A stretch of 50,891 nt of DNA, taken from assembly GCA_012798435.1 (NCBI GenBank), contig JAAZNF010000038.1, positions 1-50,891 of the forward strand. Reading direction: 5' to 3'. The translations under genes were made by a program, and so were the position numbers. The notes beneath the pieces were generated by a model. It was given only the letters and a program-made list of their open reading frames with translations, searched no databases and was not told where the DNA came from. The DNA is from Myxococcales bacterium (GTDB lineage: Bacteria > Myxococcota > B64-G9). Below, piece by piece: positions 26,175 to 35,520 of this stretch; position 1 is the first letter of the stretch, and the number at the start of each line of letters is the position of its first letter.

Positions 26175-28147
26175 TGGACTCCGATCTTTTTCAATATCGG
26201 GGTCACCCCTTCCACATCGGAGGCCATCTCGACCTCCACCTGGAGAAAGCGGCCCATCACCTGGCCCGCCAGGAGCAGATCGGCCGGCGACACGGTGAAG
26301 GGACCGAAGCGCTGTGAACCGGGGATGGCTTCGCGCGTGTCGGCGGCGCGCACGTAGACCTTGAGCGAGGTCCCTGCCGGGACGGTGGCCTCCCAGGACA
26401 CCTGTTTCCACTGGGTGCTCACCGAAGGCATGCAGCCTTCGAACACCTGCCGGTAGGTGCCGCGGGGCGCGGTGAAGTTGCGCAGCGCGAACCCGGTGAA
26501 GTCGGAGTACGTGTAGGTGCCGAGCCCGACCGGGTAGCAGTCCACCCCGCCCTGGGTGTCGACGCGGCAGGCGGTGCCGGTGCCGCCATCGTTGCGGTTG
26601 ACGCCCCAGGCGCAGCCGTCGAAGTCGATCCCCACGCCGATGGTCTCGAAGCCGTTGGGGAAGTCGAAGGTTTGCAGGTTCGAGCCGTCGTCGGCCCGGA
26701 AACGGGTCACGCGCCCGACGTACTCGCTGCTCGTGGTCCAGGAGTGCGCCAGCCAGATGTTGCCATCCCCGTCCGCAGCAATGCCCCGGCCCACGCCCAG
26801 CCCCGGCGTCATCACCACCATGGTCTGGCCCGTGGCGGGGTCGTAGGAGGCGGCGCCCTCCTGCTGGTAGCCACCCACCCACACACGGTTCTTGGCGTCG
26901 ATGGCGATGCCGTAGGAGCCCGCGAAACCTTCCAGTTGGATGAGCGGCCCGGCGCTGTGGGCGGCGGTGTCGATGTACGAGATGACCCCGGCGTTCTGCT
27001 GTGTGGTCCACACTCGCCCCAGGGAGTCGATGGCCGCCCCGTAGGGGTGCAGCGGGACGTCCACGGTCTCCAGCACCCGGCCGTCGTCGTAGGCCAGGTG
27101 GTAGAAGCGCCGCTCGTTGTAGCAACCGACCCAGGCGTTGGCACCCTCGTCGGCGGTCCCGGCGTCGAGGGCCAGGGCGCGCGGCACCCCGTTCTGCCCG
27201 CCCACGTTGACGGTGAACAGGATGCACTCGTCGGCGTCGCCCAAGAACTCCGCCGGATCGCCCAGGTCGATGACGCCGTTGTCGTTGGCGTCGTGAGAGG
27301 TGTCGATGCGGCCGTTCTGGTTGATGTCGTTGCAGTTCTCGTGGGCGATCTTGGTCACCGTCCCCTGGTAATTGAAGGCCCGGTTGGCCACCCACACGTC
27401 GCCGTTGAAGTCCACCGCGGTGCGCGAGGGGGCGTTGGCGCCGCCTGCTGGCGCCGAGCCGCGGTTGCGCGGATCGGGCGAGGTCAGCGCCGAGACGTAA
27501 CGGCCCTCCTCCTTGCCGGTCTTGGTGTTGACCTTGGAGACGGTGCCCTCGTCGGAGTTGGCCACCCACAGGAAGGTCAGCTCGGTCTGGTGCTGCCCCG
27601 GCTCGAGCACCACGTTCCCGTCGGGGTCCAGATCCAGGCCGCGGCCGTTCTGATCATCCACCACGAAGCCGGTGCCGGTGCCGGGTCCGATCTCCTGCCC
27701 GTAGCAGCGCGGGCCGCAGTCGGTGCAATGGATGCCGTCGTCGGTCTTGCCGTCGCAGTCGTTATCGAAGCCGTCGCACACCTCGTCCACCGGAAGCACC
27801 TGGCCCTCGCAGACGCCGAACTTTTCGTTGTAGCAGCGGCGGATCCCCGAATGGCACAGCCCCTTGCCGTTGAGGTCGGGGTCGGCCTCGAAGCAGCTCT
27901 GCGTCTCGTCCCCGGTGCATTCACAGCCGGCGTGGGGCACCACCGCGCAGTCGCAGGAGAAGTTGAGCCCGGGATCGGAGTCATCGCAGTCCGGGCCCAG
28001 CCGGCAGTTCTCGCCGTAGCCGTCGCCGTCGCCGTCCAGGCACTCGCCGGTGTTGTTGCCCGTTCCACCGCAATCGCAGCCGGCACCGACCCAGAGCAGA
28101 GCCAGCACTCCCGGTACCACCCACTTGCGAACGATCGCCGCTTTCAT
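26150..28147 (-). CDS. MopE-like Cys-rich lipoprotein with beta-propeller
   Basis: I chose the ATG at 28147, which has GGAGG upstream and begins a lipoprotein leader (ALLWVGAGC). The product is 665 residues. The N-terminal 150 residues hold MopE-type metal-binding units (DGDGYGENCRLGPDCDDSDP; EVCDGFDNDCDGKTDDG). The rest is a six-bladed NHL/SMP-30-like propeller with repeated patterns such as AIDSLGRVWTTQQN, AIDAKNRVWVGG and AADGDGNIWLAHS. EF-hand-like loops (DINQNGRIDTSHD) are inserted. It is probably surface-exposed and calcium-binding. The function is unknown; it is not a recognisable lyase. Confidence 0.75.
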   Translation of the reverse strand: MKAAIVRKWVVPGVLALLWVGAGCDCGGTGNNTGECLDGDGDGYGENCRLGPDCDDSDPGLNFSCDCAVVPHAGCECTGDETQSCFEADPDLNGKGLCHSGIRRCYNEKFGVCEGQVLPVDEVCDGFDNDCDGKTDDGIHCTDCGPRCYGQEIGPGTGTGFVVDDQNGRGLDLDPDGNVVLEPGQHQTELTFLWVANSDEGTVSKVNTKTGKEEGRYVSALTSPDPRNRGSAPAGGANAPSRTAVDFNGDVWVANRAFNYQGTVTKIAHENCNDINQNGRIDTSHDANDNGVIDLGDPAEFLGDADECILFTVNVGGQNGVPRALALDAGTADEGANAWVGCYNERRFYHLAYDDGRVLETVDVPLHPYGAAIDSLGRVWTTQQNAGVISYIDTAAHSAGPLIQLEGFAGSYGIAIDAKNRVWVGGYQQEGAASYDPATGQTMVVMTPGLGVGRGIAADGDGNIWLAHSWTTSSEYVGRVTRFRADDGSNLQTFDFPNGFETIGVGIDFDGCAWGVNRNDGGTGTACRVDTQGGVDCYPVGLGTYTYSDFTGFALRNFTAPRGTYRQVFEGCMPSVSTQWKQVSWEATVPAGTSLKVYVRAADTREAIPGSQRFGPFTVSPADLLLAGQVMGRFLQVEVEMASDVEGVTPILKKIGVQWICGGDT

Positions 28148-28204
28148 GGGCTCCTCCGCGAAGAGATCATTACCCAGCATTCCATCTCGACCCAGAGCAG
28201 AAGC

Positions 28205-28234
28205 ATTGTACACCGGACAGGGGTCTTCCGGCAA
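28205..28234 (-). promoter_or_regulatory. Promoter for the MopE-like lipoprotein gene
   Basis: On the minus strand TTGCCG (28234-28229), an 18-base spacer and TACAAT (28210-28205) form a good promoter about 58 bases before the start at 28147. This separates the gene from the nrf operon upstream. Confidence 0.55.
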
Positions 28235-28264
28235 TGGCGGACGGTGTCTCGAAAGAATGACCTG

Positions 28265-29734
<1,470 letters not shown>

Positions 29735-29745
29735 GACTTTCTCCT

Positions 29746-30246
29746 CTATCTTCGCGCCTCGTGACCCACCGCCCGGTGGCACTGGGTGCACAGCACCGCG
29801 TCGTCTGCCGATGTCGCACCGCGCACCATCTCCTGCACGAGGTCCGCGTGGCAGCGCAGGCAGTTCTGCTGTAACACGCTGTGGTTGAAGGGTTTGATGC
29901 GGATGGGCTCGTCGAAGACCTTGCGCTCGCCGGGCAGGTCCGGGCGCGGGCTCTGAAAGGTGAACCCCATGGCGTGATGGTAACCGTTGCGGGCCTTGGC
30001 CAGGTACTTGGCGAAGAAGCCGGCCGGCAGGTGGCAGTCGCCGCACCCGGCCACCGCGTGGTGCGGCCCCTTGCGCCAGGAGTCGAAGTGCCCGCGCATG
30101 ATGTGACAGTTGGCGCAGGCGGCCGGATCGTCGTAGAGGTACGAGAACCCCTCGGCGTAGCCGAAGGTGAAGGCGCCCAGGCCGGCCAGCACGCCACCGA
30201 GCGCGGCGATCAGGAGCCAGCGGAGGGACAGGGCCGGGCGAATCAC
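29746..30246 (-). CDS. nrfH: Tetraheme quinol dehydrogenase NrfH (NapC/NirT family)
   Basis: A 166-residue membrane-anchored cytochrome that passes electrons from menaquinol to NrfA. The start is GTG at 30246 with GGAGGG upstream, overlapping the ygbA stop (GTGA). One membrane helix spans about 10-30. Four c-heme motifs follow: CANCH (44-48), CGDCH (68-72), CLRCH (129-133) and CTQCH (153-157). Met50 directly after the first motif fits the CxxCHxM signature of the NrfH quinol-site heme. Longer open frames upstream are shadow. Confidence 0.93.
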   Translation of the reverse strand: MIRPALSLRWLLIAALGGVLAGLGAFTFGYAEGFSYLYDDPAACANCHIMRGHFDSWRKGPHHAVAGCGDCHLPAGFFAKYLAKARNGYHHAMGFTFQSPRPDLPGERKVFDEPIRIKPFNHSVLQQNCLRCHADLVQEMVRGATSADDAVLCTQCHRAVGHEARR

Positions 30247-30593
30247 CGCGCTCCCTCCTTCCCGAGCGTCGGGGCCTCCCGCCGGCCGACCAGCAGGTGC
30301 CGCAGCGCCATCACGGGGTGACGCCAGGCCATCCGCGGCCCCGCGTAGCGCATCACCCGGCGGATGGCCTCTCGTGATTCCGGCCGGAAGCAATGGACCG
30401 GACAGCGTTGACAGGTCGGCTTGTCGGCACCGAAGCGGCAGGCGCGCACCCGCCGCTCGGCGTAGGCGGCCAGCTCCGCGCAATTTTCGCAGAGCCCCGC
30501 CGCGCCTCCATGCTGCGCGGCGCAATACATCCCGATCATCGTTCGCACCGTCTCGATCTCCCGATCGATCCGGCGACTGGCGGCTGCCCGCAT
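30243..30593 (-). CDS. ygbA: YgbA family protein (nitrous oxide-stimulated promoter family)
   Basis: A 116-residue cytoplasmic protein. It matches the YgbA pattern by eye: REIETVRTMIGMYC, LCENCAEL, CRFGADKPTCQRCPVHCF, then REAIRRVMRYAGPRM and HPVMALRHLL. Eight Cys residues, several paired, suggest metal or Fe-S binding. In E. coli ygbA belongs to the NsrR regulon and its loss affects growth after NO stress; the activity is unknown. Here it sits between a cupin gene and nrfH. The start ATG at 30593 has GGAGG seven bases upstream; a TTG three bases before it is less likely. Confidence 0.85.
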   Translation of the reverse strand: MRAAASRRIDREIETVRTMIGMYCAAQHGGAAGLCENCAELAAYAERRVRACRFGADKPTCQRCPVHCFRPESREAIRRVMRYAGPRMAWRHPVMALRHLLVGRREAPTLGKEGAR

Positions 30594-30616
30594 CAAGGGT
30601 CCTCCCCGGAATCCTC

Positions 30617-30961
30617 TCAGGCCCCACGGATCATGACGAGCAGCATCTTGAAGCGTTCGCTCGCCCGCAGCGCGTGCGGCACGTTGGCCGGCATGAGGAT
30701 CATTTCCCCTGCCTTCACCCGCCGCACCACGTCCCCGATGCGGATCTCGGCGCTGCCGGACACGACCTGCACCAGGGCGTCGAACGGCGCGGTGTGCTCG
30801 CTGAGCCCCTGCCCCCGATCGAAGGCGAAGGCGGTGACGGTGCCGGTCTTGCGCTTGAGGATCTCCCGGCTGACGATGGCGCCCTTCTGGTAGGCGACCA
30901 GCTCCGCCACCCGGCCACAGTCAAAGGCCGTCCGCCCGGCACGATTCGTCTTCTGACTCAT
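30617..30961 (-). CDS. Small single-domain cupin
   Basis: A 114-residue cytoplasmic cupin. Start ATG 30961 has GGAGG upstream and overlaps the tetR stop (ATGA); the in-frame extension to 31003 is rejected. The first cupin motif is in FDRGQGLSEHTAPFDALVQVVSGSAE (continuous, about 46-71) and the second in VKAGEMILMPANVPHALRA. Metal ligands seen are His from SEHTAPFD and His from VPHAL. Such small cupins may bind metals or small ligands. Position between tetR and ygbA suggests a role in sensing or detoxifying reactive nitrogen, which is inference. Confidence 0.8.
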   Translation of the reverse strand: MSQKTNRAGRTAFDCGRVAELVAYQKGAIVSREILKRKTGTVTAFAFDRGQGLSEHTAPFDALVQVVSGSAEIRIGDVVRRVKAGEMILMPANVPHALRASERFKMLLVMIRGA

Positions 30962-31551
30962 CTCGCTCGCCTCCCTCGCAGCACGTCCTCGATAACGCGC
31001 CATACCTTCTCGACGATGGCACCGTGAGAACGGCTCTTCACCACCCGGACCCCGACGTGGGACAACGCGTGGATGGCGCCGAGCACGATGACGGCCGCCG
31101 CCTCCGGGTCGAGACGCGGGTCGAGCTCTCCCCTGGCCGCCGCGTGCCGGATGCAGTCTCGCACGAACTTTTGCGAGCGCCGCTTGAACTCGGCCAGGCG
31201 CCGCGCCATCGTCTTCCCCGCCGCCCGGCCCAGGTGTTGCGATTGCAGCAGGCGCGAGACGTCGGGGTGGGCATGGATGACGTCGATCCGGTACCGAAAG
31301 ACCTTTTCCAGGCAGCGCAACGGATCATCGTCCCCCAGTGGGAATCCCGAGAACAGCCTCGCCTCCATGCTCTCGATGACCGCGTCCACGATGGCGCTCA
31401 TGCTGGGAAAGTGCCGAAAAAGCGCACCGGGGGTGATGCCCAGCTCGTCGGCCAGGGCCTGCGCGGTGAACTCGCGCGGGCCGCGGCGCGCAAGCAGCCG
31501 CAGCGCCACGCGGACGATATGCTCGTTGGAGTACCGCGCCGGTCGGGACAT
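30958..31551 (-). CDS. TetR-family transcriptional regulator heading the nrf operon
   Basis: A 197-residue regulator started at ATG 31551 (MSRPARYSNE), with AAGGGG upstream. The N-terminal helix-turn-helix is complete: IVRVALRLLARRG, FTAQALADELGITPGALFRHFPS. The C-terminal ligand domain has a few His residues (VIHAHPDV, SQHLGR) and one Cys (VRDCIRHA) but no heme or Fe-S motif. Its gene opens the operon cupin-ygbA-nrfH-nrfA with overlaps and short gaps. An AT-rich palindrome 47 bases upstream is the likely operator. Autorepression and joint control of the divergent hemerythrin-PAS gene are inferred. Confidence 0.88.
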   Translation of the reverse strand: MSRPARYSNEHIVRVALRLLARRGPREFTAQALADELGITPGALFRHFPSMSAIVDAVIESMEARLFSGFPLGDDDPLRCLEKVFRYRIDVIHAHPDVSRLLQSQHLGRAAGKTMARRLAEFKRRSQKFVRDCIRHAAARGELDPRLDPEAAAVIVLGAIHALSHVGVRVVKSRSHGAIVEKVWRVIEDVLRGRRAR

Positions 31552-31570
31552 GGATTGCCCCTTTCGCCAC

Positions 31571-31599
31571 CAGCCTACCCGCGGACATTTTTTTGTCAA
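31571..31599 (-). promoter_or_regulatory. Promoter of tetR-nrfHA operon
   Basis: On the minus strand a perfect TTGACA (31599-31594) is followed after 16 bases by TAGGCT (31577-31572), a weak -10. Transcription would begin about 15 bases before the tetR start. The -35 touches the palindrome, so a bound repressor should block it. Confidence 0.5.
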
Positions 31600-31615
31600 T
31601 AAGTATTTACTTATT
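31598..31615. promoter_or_regulatory. Palindromic operator, probable TetR-binding site
   Basis: AATAAGTA and TACTTATT are perfect 8-base arms with a 2-base centre. This is an AT-rich island in GC-rich DNA. It overlaps -35 elements of both divergent promoters, the usual arrangement for a TetR-type repressor controlling itself and a divergent target. Confidence 0.7.
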
Positions 31616-31633
31616 TACCGGGTGCATTATCAT
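31606..31633 (+). promoter_or_regulatory. Promoter of the DUF438-hemerythrin-PAS gene
   Basis: TTTACT (31606-31611), a 16-base spacer and TATCAT (31628-31633) lie about 40 bases before the ATG at 31676. The -35 falls inside the palindrome at 31598-31615. Confidence 0.5.
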
Positions 31634-31675
31634 AGGAGTCGCTTGCGTCCGCCCCCTGAACCTGGAGGTGTGTCC

Positions 31676-33145
31676 ATGAAGCTTTCGCAGAAGACCAAGG
31701 TCCACGAGCTGCTCGCCACCTATCCGTTCCTGGAGGACTTCCTGGTGTGCCGCAGCCCGAAGTTCTCGATGCTCAAGAACCGCATGGCCCGCGCCACCAT
31801 CGGCCGCCTGGCCACCTTGCGAGCCGCGGCCGGGATCGCCGATCTCGACCTGGGGACGCTGCTCGACGAGCTGGCCGCGGAGATCCAGCGGGTCACGGGT
31901 GCGCGGCCCGAGATCGAAAAGCCCGAGGCGGGATCCGCGCCGGGCAGAGCCGAGCGCCTGAGCGCGCTCAAGTCCATCATCCAGGAGCTGCACGACGGCG
32001 GCGATCTGGAGAAAGCCCGGGCGCGCTTCCAGGAGGCGGTGGAGGACGTAGAGGCCTCCGAGATCGCGGCCATGGAGGAAGAGCTGATCCGGGGCGGGCT
32101 CCCGGTCTCGGAGGTGCAGCGCCTGTGCGACGTCCACGTGGGGGCGTTCCGGCACGCGCTGGACGAGCACCTACAGGTGGACGTGCCGCCGGGCCACCCG
32201 GTGCACACCTACCGTGCGGACAACCGGGCGATCTCTCGGCTGGCCGAGGAGCTGGGCTCCCTGGCGCGTGCGGCCGCCGGGGGAGAGGCGCAGGCGCTTC
32301 CCAAGGCGCGCTCCGTCCTGGAGCAGCTCGCGGGCATTGAAAACCACTACCAGAGGAAAGAAAACCAGCTCTTTCCGCTGCTCGAGCGCCACGGCGTGAC
32401 TGGACCCTCGCAGGTCATGTGGGGGGTACACGATCAGATCCGCGCCGCGCTGAAAACCGTCCGCGCAGCCGCCGACAAGCAAGACACGAACGCCTTTGCC
32501 GAGAAGGCGCCGGCGCTGGCCCGGGACATCGCGGAGATGGTCTACAAGGAAGAAAAGATCCTGTTTCCCTTGGCCCTGCAGACGCTCACGGACGGGGAGT
32601 GGGCCGAGGTCCGGCGCGGCGAGGACGAGCTGGGATACGCATTGGAGAAGCCCGCCGCCGACTGGCCCGCGCATTCGCCAGCGCCCTCCCCCACCCCGGC
32701 CCCCGCCAACGCCCCGGAGCTCCTTCCGCTCAAGACCGGGGCGCTCTCCCTCGAACAACTCAACCTGATCCTGACCCACTTGCCGGTGGACCTCTCCTTC
32801 GTCGACGAGAGCGACACGGTGCGCTTCTACTCCGAGGGACCGGCGCGGATCTTCCCGCGCAGCCCGGCGGTGATCGGCCGCAAGGTGCAGCAGTGCCACC
32901 CGCCGAAGAGCGTCCATATCGTCCAGGAGATCCTCGACGCCTTTCGCAATGGCTCAAAGGACGTGGCCGAGTTCTGGATCCCGCTCGGCGGTAAGTTCAT
33001 CCACATCCGCTACTTCGCGGTCCGCGACGCGGACAAGAAGTACCGCGGCTGCCTGGAGGTGAGCCAGGACGTCACCGCCATCCGGACGCTCCAGGGCGAG
33101 CAGCGGCTGCTCTCCTGGATGAAGCCCTCGAAGCCTGATGCCTGA
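31676..33145 (+). CDS. DUF1858/DUF438 - hemerythrin - PAS protein
   Basis: A 489-residue cytoplasmic protein. Start ATG 31676 has GGAGG seven bases upstream. Residues about 5-60 look like DUF1858 (VHELLATYPFLEDFLV). About 95-160 fits the DUF438 helical region. About 165-305 is a hemerythrin/HHE domain with the iron-ligand pattern HVGAFRHALDEHL, ENHYQRKENQLFP, HDQIR and MVYKEEKILFP. The C-terminal part (about 360-485) is a PAS domain (LPVDLSFVDESDTVRFYS, HIRYFAVRDADKKYRG). It resembles NO/O2-handling di-iron proteins such as RIC fused to a sensor. There is no output domain, so it may hand a signal to a partner or act as a detoxifier. Confidence 0.85.
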   Translation: MKLSQKTKVHELLATYPFLEDFLVCRSPKFSMLKNRMARATIGRLATLRAAAGIADLDLGTLLDELAAEIQRVTGARPEIEKPEAGSAPGRAERLSALKSIIQELHDGGDLEKARARFQEAVEDVEASEIAAMEEELIRGGLPVSEVQRLCDVHVGAFRHALDEHLQVDVPPGHPVHTYRADNRAISRLAEELGSLARAAAGGEAQALPKARSVLEQLAGIENHYQRKENQLFPLLERHGVTGPSQVMWGVHDQIRAALKTVRAAADKQDTNAFAEKAPALARDIAEMVYKEEKILFPLALQTLTDGEWAEVRRGEDELGYALEKPAADWPAHSPAPSPTPAPANAPELLPLKTGALSLEQLNLILTHLPVDLSFVDESDTVRFYSEGPARIFPRSPAVIGRKVQQCHPPKSVHIVQEILDAFRNGSKDVAEFWIPLGGKFIHIRYFAVRDADKKYRGCLEVSQDVTAIRTLQGEQRLLSWMKPSKPDA

Positions 33146-33396
33146 ACCACATGCTCTCGGGGCCAGGCGCCCAAGCGCGCCATTACAAACCGGGTGGCGC
33201 ACGTTGCGTCTGAACGCGCTTGCTCTGGTAGCATCGCCGTCAGCCGTTCCATCAGGCGGAGCTGGCCCCGCCGTGACGAGAACCCATTCACCTCCACCCT
33301 GAGGTCGGCCTTCTCCTGCGCCCGCTCCTCCGCCCACGGCACGGCTGACCACAGGGCGCCGCTGAAAACCGCCACCACCGCAAGGCTTCGCAGCAT
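33010..33396 (-). pseudogene. Possible remnant of a small secreted protein (DUF2141-like start)
   Basis: An ATG at 33396 has GGAGG six bases upstream and is followed by a signal-peptide-like run (MLRSLAVVAVFSGALW, then AVPWAEE). Next comes ADLRVEVNGFSSRRGQLRL, which resembles the opening strands of DUF2141 proteins. After that the sequence loses any protein-like pattern, and the frame stays open only by running antisense into the hemerythrin-PAS gene to 33010. I read it as the intact 5' end of a gene whose 3' part was lost. A short real peptide is possible. The 370-base gap 33146-33515 holds otherwise only the promoter listed next. Confidence 0.3.
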
Positions 33397-33458
33397 CGTG
33401 GTCCTCCGGGAAAGGACGTCATCCACCATGACCGAAATGCCGCTCACCTGCAAGCGGC

Positions 33459-33487
33459 TTGACCCCGGCCGCCGCTGCGGATACCCT
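33459..33487 (+). promoter_or_regulatory. Promoter for the PP-loop ATPase gene
   Basis: TTGACC (33459-33464), a 17-base spacer and TACCCT (33482-33487) predict a start near 33494, 22 bases before the ATG at 33516. It shows that the longer frame beginning at 33459 is not the real start. Confidence 0.55.
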
Positions 33488-33515
33488 CGCGCCGCACCTT
33501 CGCGAAGGGAACTCG

Positions 33516-34952
33516 ATGAAGCTACGCTGCCTCCGCTCCATCACCGTGAACGAACCCGCCGTCGAAGGCCGCTCCGTGCGGGCCGCCATCGAGTGCCGCG
33601 ATCTTTCGGGCCGGCGGGCGGAGTTCGTGCTGCGCACCCGCTACGACCGCTCCCCCGGCGAGCGCCCGGAGGATCTGTTGCCGTTGTTCCGATTGGCCGC
33701 CGCCATGCCCCTGCTCAACTACGGCCTGTTCGCGGACGAGATCCGGCTGCGCTTCCCTCTCGCGCGCGCCGATGCGTCCCTGCTCTCCGATCTGCTGGCC
33801 ATTTTCTCCAGGGACATCTTCATCAACAAGTTCGTGCGCCGCAAGAACCCGTACCTGCGGCCCGGCGTGGCCCCCACCCCGGAGGAGGTCACCCGCGGAA
33901 ACGCCCGCCCGCGCGCGCTCATCATCGCCGACAACCTGGTCCCCGACGCGCCGCTCGCCGCCGGGTTCGATGAAAACTCCTGCGGCGTGCTCTCCAGCGG
34001 CGGCAAGGAGAGCCTGCTCACGGCGGCCATGCTCGAAGAGATCGGCGGCACGGTGTACCCGCTGTACGTGAACGAGAGCGGCGGCCACTGGACCACCGCC
34101 CGCACCGCGTACCGCCACCATGCCCGGACGAACCGGCGCACCCGGCGCGTCTGGACCAACGTGGATCGCCTGTACACCTTCATGCTGGATCACCTGCGCA
34201 TCATCCGCGCGGACCATCGAAGGATCTGGAACGACACCTACCCCATCCGGCTGTGCATCTTCCCCGTGTACATCTTCCTGCTGCTCCCCCTCTTCTGCCG
34301 GGAGAAGATCGGCAACCTGCTCATCGGGAGCGAGTTCGACGATCCGCGTGCTCCCAAACGCCACCAGGGAATCCAGCACTACTACGGGGTGTACGACCAG
34401 CACCAGGATTTCGACCGCCGCATGCAGCGCTGGTACGAGCGCCGGCTCCCCGACCTCACGCAGTGGAGCGCGGTGCGACCCGTCACCGGCCTGATCGTCC
34501 AGCGCATCCTGGCACAGCGCTACCCGGAGGTGGCGCGGCTGCAACGCTCCTGCCACTCCTGCCACCGGGAAGGCGCGCGGGTGGTCCCCTGCGGAACCTG
34601 TAGCAAGTGCCTGGGGGTGATGCTGTTCCTCCTGGCCAATCGAGTGGATCCGACCCGGCTCGGATACCGGCCGGCCGACGTGCGGGCTCTTCCCGCCCGG
34701 CTGAAATCGGGCGGGCTGCGGCTGGACGCGGACGAGCGCGACCACGCCGCCTGGCTGGCCTACGGACCGGGCAATCCCCTGGGGGGCTCCGCCCAACCTC
34801 ACGTGGAGTCCATCCACCTCCACCCCGCGACCGCGGATCTGAAACTCGTCCCCCCTCGCTTTCGAGCCGACCTGGTGCGAATCCTGCGACGCTACACCCG
34901 GGGAGGCGCAACCCTCAGGAACGGCATCTGGCATCCGGCGAAAGTACCTTGA
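33516..34952 (+). CDS. QueC-like PP-loop ATPase with Cys cluster, unknown substrate
   Basis: A 478-residue cytoplasmic protein; ATG 33516 is preceded by AAGGGA. Residues 160-166 (SSGGKES) form an N-type ATP pyrophosphatase PP-loop, followed by YPLYVNESGGHWTTA. A Cys cluster at 346-365 (CHSCHREG, then CGTCSKC) resembles the zinc site of QueC. The N-terminal 150 residues are not like QueC, and the total is about twice QueC length, so preQ0 synthesis is unlikely. QueC-like proteins occur in nucleoside modification and in phage-defence systems, but none of the known partner genes is adjacent. The end overlaps the convergent acetyltransferase gene by 38 bases. Confidence 0.65.
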   Translation: MKLRCLRSITVNEPAVEGRSVRAAIECRDLSGRRAEFVLRTRYDRSPGERPEDLLPLFRLAAAMPLLNYGLFADEIRLRFPLARADASLLSDLLAIFSRDIFINKFVRRKNPYLRPGVAPTPEEVTRGNARPRALIIADNLVPDAPLAAGFDENSCGVLSSGGKESLLTAAMLEEIGGTVYPLYVNESGGHWTTARTAYRHHARTNRRTRRVWTNVDRLYTFMLDHLRIIRADHRRIWNDTYPIRLCIFPVYIFLLLPLFCREKIGNLLIGSEFDDPRAPKRHQGIQHYYGVYDQHQDFDRRMQRWYERRLPDLTQWSAVRPVTGLIVQRILAQRYPEVARLQRSCHSCHREGARVVPCGTCSKCLGVMLFLLANRVDPTRLGYRPADVRALPARLKSGGLRLDADERDHAAWLAYGPGNPLGGSAQPHVESIHLHPATADLKLVPPRFRADLVRILRRYTRGGATLRNGIWHPAKVP

Positions 34953-35520
34953 TCATCCGGTAGGCGTCGTGGGTTCCATGATGGAGGAACCGATAGTAGC
35001 GGACGAGCCTGGCCCGGACGGTGAACCCGGCGCTCTGATACAGGCGGAAGGCGGCGGAGTTGCTGCAGGCGACCTCCAACTCGATCTCGCGCATCTTGCG
35101 CAGCTCTGCACATTGCTCGACCGCGACCAGCAGTTGACGGGCGAAACCTCTTCCGCGGAACGCCGGGTCCACGTCGATGGTCTCGATATCGGCACGCAGA
35201 GCTTCCGAGGAACAGACCAAGATGGCGAAAGCGGCGATCTTTCCCCGGTGACGCAAGACCAGGCAATCGGCGTTGTCCGACAGCAAAAGCCCTCTCAGGA
35301 CGTCCTCGGAATAGGCCGTCGGCCCCAAAAAACAGCGGTGCTCGATCTCGCAGATGGCGTCCAGATCTCTCGGCTCGGCTCTGGAAATGGCGGCGACCTC
35401 GAAGAAACTGCGGTGGGACAACGCATGAAAAGGACTTACAAATTGGAAGGTTGCGCAATTGACAGGCTTGGGGACAAACCGGTAGAATGACTGTGAACCT
35501 CGGCCATGGAGGCGTTGCAT
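34915..35520 (-). CDS. GNAT family N-acetyltransferase, RimI-like
   Basis: A protein of about 201 residues if started at ATG 35520. The GNAT core is clear: ISRAEPRDLDAICEIEHRCF, then IETIDVDPAFRGRGFARQLL with the acetyl-CoA loop RGRGFA, and EVACSNSAAFRLYQSAGF. The start is uncertain. The first 40 residues before ISRAEP are not typical and overlap the promoter of the divergent gene; a TTG at 35421 would give the bare domain. ATG 35529 and 35589 are other options. The substrate is unknown; protein N-terminal or small-molecule acetylation are both possible. Confidence 0.75.
   Translation of the reverse strand: MQRLHGRGSQSFYRFVPKPVNCATFQFVSPFHALSHRSFFEVAAISRAEPRDLDAICEIEHRCFLGPTAYSEDVLRGLLLSDNADCLVLRHRGKIAAFAILVCSSEALRADIETIDVDPAFRGRGFARQLLVAVEQCAELRKMREIELEVACSNSAAFRLYQSAGFTVRARLVRYYRFLHHGTHDAYRMIKVLSPDARCRS
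35459..35488 (+). promoter_or_regulatory. Promoter for the Cys-rich lipoprotein gene
   Basis: TTGACA (35459-35464), an 18-base spacer and TAGAAT (35483-35488) are close to consensus. The predicted start near 35495 leaves a 24-base leader containing GGAGG before ATG 35519. Confidence 0.65.

Noticed and set aside
26175-27569. Long N-terminal extension of the pcm frame
   Set aside because: It is an out-of-frame shadow of the beta-propeller gene on the same strand; the start at 26174 has a good ribosome binding site.
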